Positions 60,969-64,000 of a DNA stretch of 64,000 nucleotides are shown here, one piece after another. Each line of letters starts with the position of its first letter. The first letter of the stretch is position 1. The translations under genes and the position numbers were made by a program. This stretch comes from S5-A14a sp022766365 (GTDB lineage: Bacteria; Bacillota; Clostridia; Peptostreptococcales; Anaerovoracaceae), in assembly GCA_050313295.1 (NCBI GenBank), contig JBNPLD010000003.1. One strand, 5' to 3'. The notes below the pieces were generated by a model. That model saw only the letters and a program-made list of their open reading frames with translations. It was not told where the DNA came from and ran no database searches.

Positions 60969-62183
60969 TTAATTATGTATCTCGTTTTTCGACTTCGAAA
61001 TACTTATTATCTTGTCGATAATCCTTTCTGCGACCTCTGTTTTTGACAAAAGTTCAAGTTCCTCATATCCGTCAGATGTTATTAATGTAACAAGATTGGT
61101 ATCAGTGCCAAATCCTGCTCCATCATCTTTTAAATTATTTGCAACTATCAGATCTGCATTCTTTCTATGAAGTTTGGTTGTCGAATTGTCAAGAAGATTT
61201 TCCGTCTCCATGGAAAACCCGCAAATGGTTTGAGAGGGGCTCTTGTTCTCTCCGAGAAATTTGAGGATATCCCTTGTTCTCTCAAGCTTGATACACATAT
61301 CGCCATCTTTTTTCTTCAGCTTTTCTTGTGCAACTTCAGTCGGTCTGTAATCCGACACAGCCGCGGCTTTAATAATTATGTCAGCACCCCTTCCGTATTT
61401 CCTGCATGCCTCAAACATATCAGCGGCTGATGGAGTTTCAATAACTTGGATAAATTCCGGAGGTTCAGCTGTAGTTGCTGCCTTGCACAAAACAACTTTC
61501 GCGCCTCTCATCATGCACTCTTTGGCCAGAGCAAACCCCATTTTCCCCGATGAATGATTGGTGATGAAACGTACCGGGTCGACAGGTTCTTTTGTTGCTC
61601 CTGCTGTAACGAGTACATTCATTCCCTCCATTTCCTTCTCCCTTGCAATTTCCTTTTCTATATAAGCGAGCAGGAGTTCAGGCTCAGGCATCTTCCCAAC
61701 ACCGGTATCGCCACATGCCAGATGTCCGGAGCTTGCGGGAACCACAGTAATTCCCAAAGATTCCAGCTTATCCATGTTTTCCTGAGTTAAAGGGTTATTA
61801 TACATATTGGTATTCATGGCAGGGACTACAATCTTAGGACATGTGGCAGCTAAAAATGTCGTAGTCAGCATGTTGTCGGCAAGTCCGTATGCCAGCTTTG
61901 CAATTGTATTTGCAGTTGCCGGAGCCACGATGAAAACATCAGCTTTCTTTGCAAGGGCAACATGTTCAACATCATAGCTGAAATTTCTGTCAAAGGTGTC
62001 GACAATTGCTTTGTTTCCGGTAATGGCTTCAAAAGTTTCCACGGTTATAAAATGTGTGGCTCCCTCTGTCATGATTACATCAACATTCACACCCTGTTTG
62101 GTCAGAGTGCTCGCCAGACTTGCTGTTTTGTAAGCAGCTATACCCCCTGTAACACCTAAAATTACGTTCTTTCCTTGTAACAT
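60969..62183 (-). CDS. coaBC: Bifunctional phosphopantothenoylcysteine synthetase/decarboxylase
   Basis: A 404-residue fusion enzyme for two steps of coenzyme A synthesis. The N-terminal CoaC flavoprotein domain (about 1-180) shows GVTGGIAAYKTASLAS, PAMNTNMYNNP and SGHLACGDTGVGKMPEP; the C-terminal CoaB domain (about 190-400) has NHSSGKMGFALAKECM and the later KKKDGD lysines. ATG 62183 is chosen for the GAGGAAAG site; an ATG at 62195 would precede that site. Monocistronic. Confidence 0.96.
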   Translation of the reverse strand: MLQGKNVILGVTGGIAAYKTASLASTLTKQGVNVDVIMTEGATHFITVETFEAITGNKAIVDTFDRNFSYDVEHVALAKKADVFIVAPATANTIAKLAYGLADNMLTTTFLAATCPKIVVPAMNTNMYNNPLTQENMDKLESLGITVVPASSGHLACGDTGVGKMPEPELLLAYIEKEIAREKEMEGMNVLVTAGATKEPVDPVRFITNHSSGKMGFALAKECMMRGAKVVLCKAATTAEPPEFIQVIETPSAADMFEACRKYGRGADIIIKAAAVSDYRPTEVAQEKLKKKDGDMCIKLERTRDILKFLGENKSPSQTICGFSMETENLLDNSTTKLHRKNADLIVANNLKDDGAGFGTDTNLVTLITSDGYEELELLSKTEVAERIIDKIISISKSKNEIHN

Positions 62184-62348
62184 TTCTTTCCTCATAGATT
62201 ACAGATTTATCTGTTTCTTTTTCCGGTTTCAGTAATCTGTCGATATAATTGATATTTACGTTTAGTATTATACCATCAATTTGCAATTTTTATGTAATTA
62301 TTTTACTATAGGCTGAAATTTCCTTTTGGTGCCATTACAATTTCTCCA

Positions 62349-62394
62349 ACAAAAATGGGCACCCCTCGCCTTTTCAAAAAGCCGGAGAATGCCC
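62349..62394 (-). terminator. Terminator of the DMT transporter gene
   Basis: A long hairpin on the minus strand starting GGGCA and closing TGCCC, with 16 of 18 positions able to pair (some G-U) and a tiny loop, followed by ATTTTTGTT. It lies about 60 bases after the stop codon. Confidence 0.75.
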
Positions 62395-62453
62395 TCCTAA
62401 AGAATGTCGTATTAAACTTACATTAAAAACATGCGGTTTTATAAATCAAATCG

Positions 62454-63356
62454 TCAATTATTCTTGGAATTACTCTGTGTTATGGAAATTATAACACCTA
62501 TAAGTATGAGGAGACATCCGAAATATCCTCGACCTCCCAGATTTTCTTTGAAAAATATTATACCACCCATGGTACCGAATAAAATCTCTGACCCCAGGAT
62601 AAGGGCAGCATGTGAAGGTATTGCATCCTTTTGAGCTACCGTCTGCAGAGTATAGGCGATTCCCACTGAACCGAGTCCGCCGTACAGGATCGGAATTATT
62701 GCTTGACCGATTTTAGCAATTTCCACAGTCTCCAAACTTACCGCTGAAGCAAAGCAAAGAATACTGCACACCAAAAATTGCACAAAGGCTAAAGATATGG
62801 AATCCACTCTATCCACAAATTTGTCGACAATCAATATCTGCACAGCCCAGAATACGGCCCCGCAAAGCTCAAGTATATCTCCCTTCTGGACTATAAATTC
62901 TCCATGAATACACAAGAAATACAAGCCTACAATAGCAAGAAGAATTGCAATCCAATTGGCAATTGCCACTCTTTCCTTAATAACCAGCCCAAGTATCGGA
63001 ACCAGAATAATGTAACAGGCTGTCAAGAATGAAGCTTTACCCGGATTGGTTGTTTCCATACCTGCTTGTTGAAACCATGATGCCAAAAAAATTGAAACCC
63101 CGGCAAGAGCACCCCCTATCCATAAAATTTTTCGGTTATCTCTGCTAATACTCCTCATCTCAGGCGTCGCCCTCTTGTACCTAAAAATCAGCAACGGTAT
63201 AAGTGAAATTGCTCCGATGATAAATCTGAATCCGTTGAATGTGAATGCCGGTACCAACATTGCTCCGTACCGTTGGGCTACGAACCCAAATCCCCATATC
63301 GCTGCGGTTATAAGCAGCATAACGTTAGCGCGAAACCTCCTACTATCTGTGTTCAT
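62454..63356 (-). CDS. DMT superfamily (EamA) transporter
   Basis: A 300-residue drug/metabolite transporter with ten membrane helices in two EamA repeats (about 10-145 and 155-295). The first repeat shows LLITAAIWGFGFVAQRYG and FNGFRFIIGA, typical of the family. Substrates of such exporters are mostly unknown. ATG 63356 follows a GGGGGGGTG site; the open frame extends ten codons upstream without one. Single gene with promoter and terminator. Confidence 0.9.
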   Translation of the reverse strand: MNTDSRRFRANVMLLITAAIWGFGFVAQRYGAMLVPAFTFNGFRFIIGAISLIPLLIFRYKRATPEMRSISRDNRKILWIGGALAGVSIFLASWFQQAGMETTNPGKASFLTACYIILVPILGLVIKERVAIANWIAILLAIVGLYFLCIHGEFIVQKGDILELCGAVFWAVQILIVDKFVDRVDSISLAFVQFLVCSILCFASAVSLETVEIAKIGQAIIPILYGGLGSVGIAYTLQTVAQKDAIPSHAALILGSEILFGTMGGIIFFKENLGGRGYFGCLLILIGVIISITQSNSKNN

Positions 63357-63414
63357 ATTCACCCCCCCAAAAAAATAAATATACATTATATCAAATTATT
63401 ATATATTTGGCTAT

Positions 63415-63443
63415 ATTTTAACATTTGCCATCCAATAAGTCAA
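63415..63443 (-). promoter_or_regulatory. Promoter of the DMT transporter gene
   Basis: Minus-strand TTGACT (complement of 63438-63443), 17-base spacer and TAAAAT (complement of 63415-63420). A second TATAAT occurs closer to the gene without a -35 box. Confidence 0.6.
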
Positions 63444-63511
63444 TACACTCTGTATAACCTGATAAGTTCAGTTCAGCAATACTGTAAACATGCTTCAACT
63501 CACGGCTAACC

Positions 63512-63567
63512 AAAAGCCGCTTGAAGATTTTGCCTTCCCATACGGGTAAGGGCTCACTCCAAGCGGC
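63512..63567 (-). terminator. Terminator of the rplT operon
   Basis: Outer stem GCCGCTTG/CAAGCGGC (63560-63567 with 63516-63523) enclosing a second small hairpin (ACCC/GGGA region), followed on the minus strand by TTTTGG. It lies about 55 bases after the rplT stop codon. Confidence 0.75.
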
Positions 63568-63621
63568 CTTTTATTGCATATTTATGTTTATTTATTTTAT
63601 ATTTCGGAAAATCACCAATGC

Positions 63622-63978
63622 TTACTTAAGTGCGGACTTTGCAGTGTCACAAAGGGAAGCGAAAGCCTTCTCATCGTGAATTGCAATTTCGGAAAGCATC
63701 TTTCTGTTGATTTCAACATTAGCTTTCTTAAGTCCGTTCATCAACCTGCTGTAGGAGATGTCATTCATCCTTGCAGCCGCATTGATTCTGGCAATCCACA
63801 TCTGCCTGTACTGTCTCTTCTTCTGCTTTCTTCCAATATATGCAGATCGCAGAGATCTCATAACTGCAGGATTAGCAGCTCTGAATGTTCTGCTCTTTGC
63901 TCCGTAGAAGCCCTTAGCCAGCTTCAAAATCTTCTTATGCTTTTTCTTTGCGTTTACAGCACCTTTAACTCTTGCCAT
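63622..63978 (-). CDS. rplT: 50S ribosomal protein L20
   Basis: A 118-residue basic protein needed for 50S assembly, binding 23S rRNA domain II. The family patterns ARVKGAVNAKKKHKKILKLA, GFYGAKSRTFR and RQMWIARINAAAR are clear. AGGAGG lies before the ATG. In most bacteria it is the last gene of infC-rpmI-rplT; rpmI and infC would lie just beyond the right edge of the window. Confidence 0.98.
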   Translation of the reverse strand: MARVKGAVNAKKKHKKILKLAKGFYGAKSRTFRAANPAVMRSLRSAYIGRKQKKRQYRQMWIARINAAARMNDISYSRLMNGLKKANVEINRKMLSEIAIHDEKAFASLCDTAKSALK

Positions 63979-64000
63979 TTCTTACCTCCTATTTCCCCAT

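Noticed and set aside
1..64000. tRNA, rRNA or CRISPR array
   Set aside because: No cloverleaf with a CCA-ready acceptor, no conserved rRNA words and no regularly spaced repeats were noticed on either strand by reading; a covariance search was not possible.

Overview
The window looks like a chromosomal segment of a low-to-moderate G+C, single-membrane (Firmicutes-type) anaerobe of the class Clostridia. Pointers are the strong AGGAGG ribosome sites, TTGACA/TATAAT promoters, lipobox lipoproteins, sepF/divIVA/rodA/mreBCD division and shape genes, RNase Y, NrdR, a butyryl-CoA dehydrogenase-EtfBA cluster and a sodium:alanine symporter. Gene content and order fit a peptide- or amino-acid-fermenting member of the Mogibacterium/Eubacterium (Family XIII) group, but that placement is inference. 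Most genes lie on the minus strand. I see no rRNA, tRNA or CRISPR array.

Layout. 1-5.7 kb: yihY-rdgB, then plus-strand radical SAM and nucleobase permease genes, a short deletion derivative of an insertion sequence, and rpsU-yqeY. 5.7-10 kb: a peptide-uptake block (M20 dipeptidase, small membrane protein, PqqD-like protein, OPT transporter). 10.2-15 kb: yicC, divergent rqcH, a small alarmone synthetase coupled to an alpha/beta hydrolase, and an unannotated-size 37-residue Cys-rich microprotein with its own promoter and terminator. 15-24 kb: rluD-lspA, then divIVA-yggT-sepF-yggS-hlyD-like and trmD-rimM-khpA-rpsP-ffh-ylxM (both listed in map order, transcribed right to left). 24-30 kb: sppA, a TGS-less thrS, an LCP cell-wall ligase and a MATE pump. 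30-37 kb: bcd-etfB-etfA, a cysteine desulfurase-thiI pair and rny. 37-47 kb: divergent rodA, then minD-pbp2-mreD-mreC-mreB-radC and cmk-nrdR, then plus-strand tpx.

47.5-51 kb is the only accessory-looking stretch: a decayed ISL3-type element (frameshifted, internally deleted transposase), a lipoprotein gene, a secreted papain-fold peptidase gene interrupted by one in-frame TGA, and an unrecognised ORF fragment. 51-64 kb returns to core genes: alanine symporter, a lipoprotein form of trigger factor, a complete BMP-type nucleoside ABC importer, an uncharacterised three-gene unit (NifU-like scaffold, GGGtGRT protein, Cys-rich membrane peptide), coaBC, a DMT exporter and rplT.

How the genes work together: ThiI receives sulfur from the adjacent desulfurase; Bcd with EtfBA forms the electron-bifurcating butyryl-CoA step; RodA, PBP2 and MreBCD build the lateral wall with SepF/DivIVA/MinD acting in division; SRP (Ffh/YlxM), LspA and SppA serve secretion. 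The most promising less-described items are the NifU-like/GGGtGRT/Cys-rich operon, the Cys-rich microprotein, the lipoprotein trigger factor, the MinD that lacks its membrane-targeting tail and its usual partners, and the interrupted peptidase.
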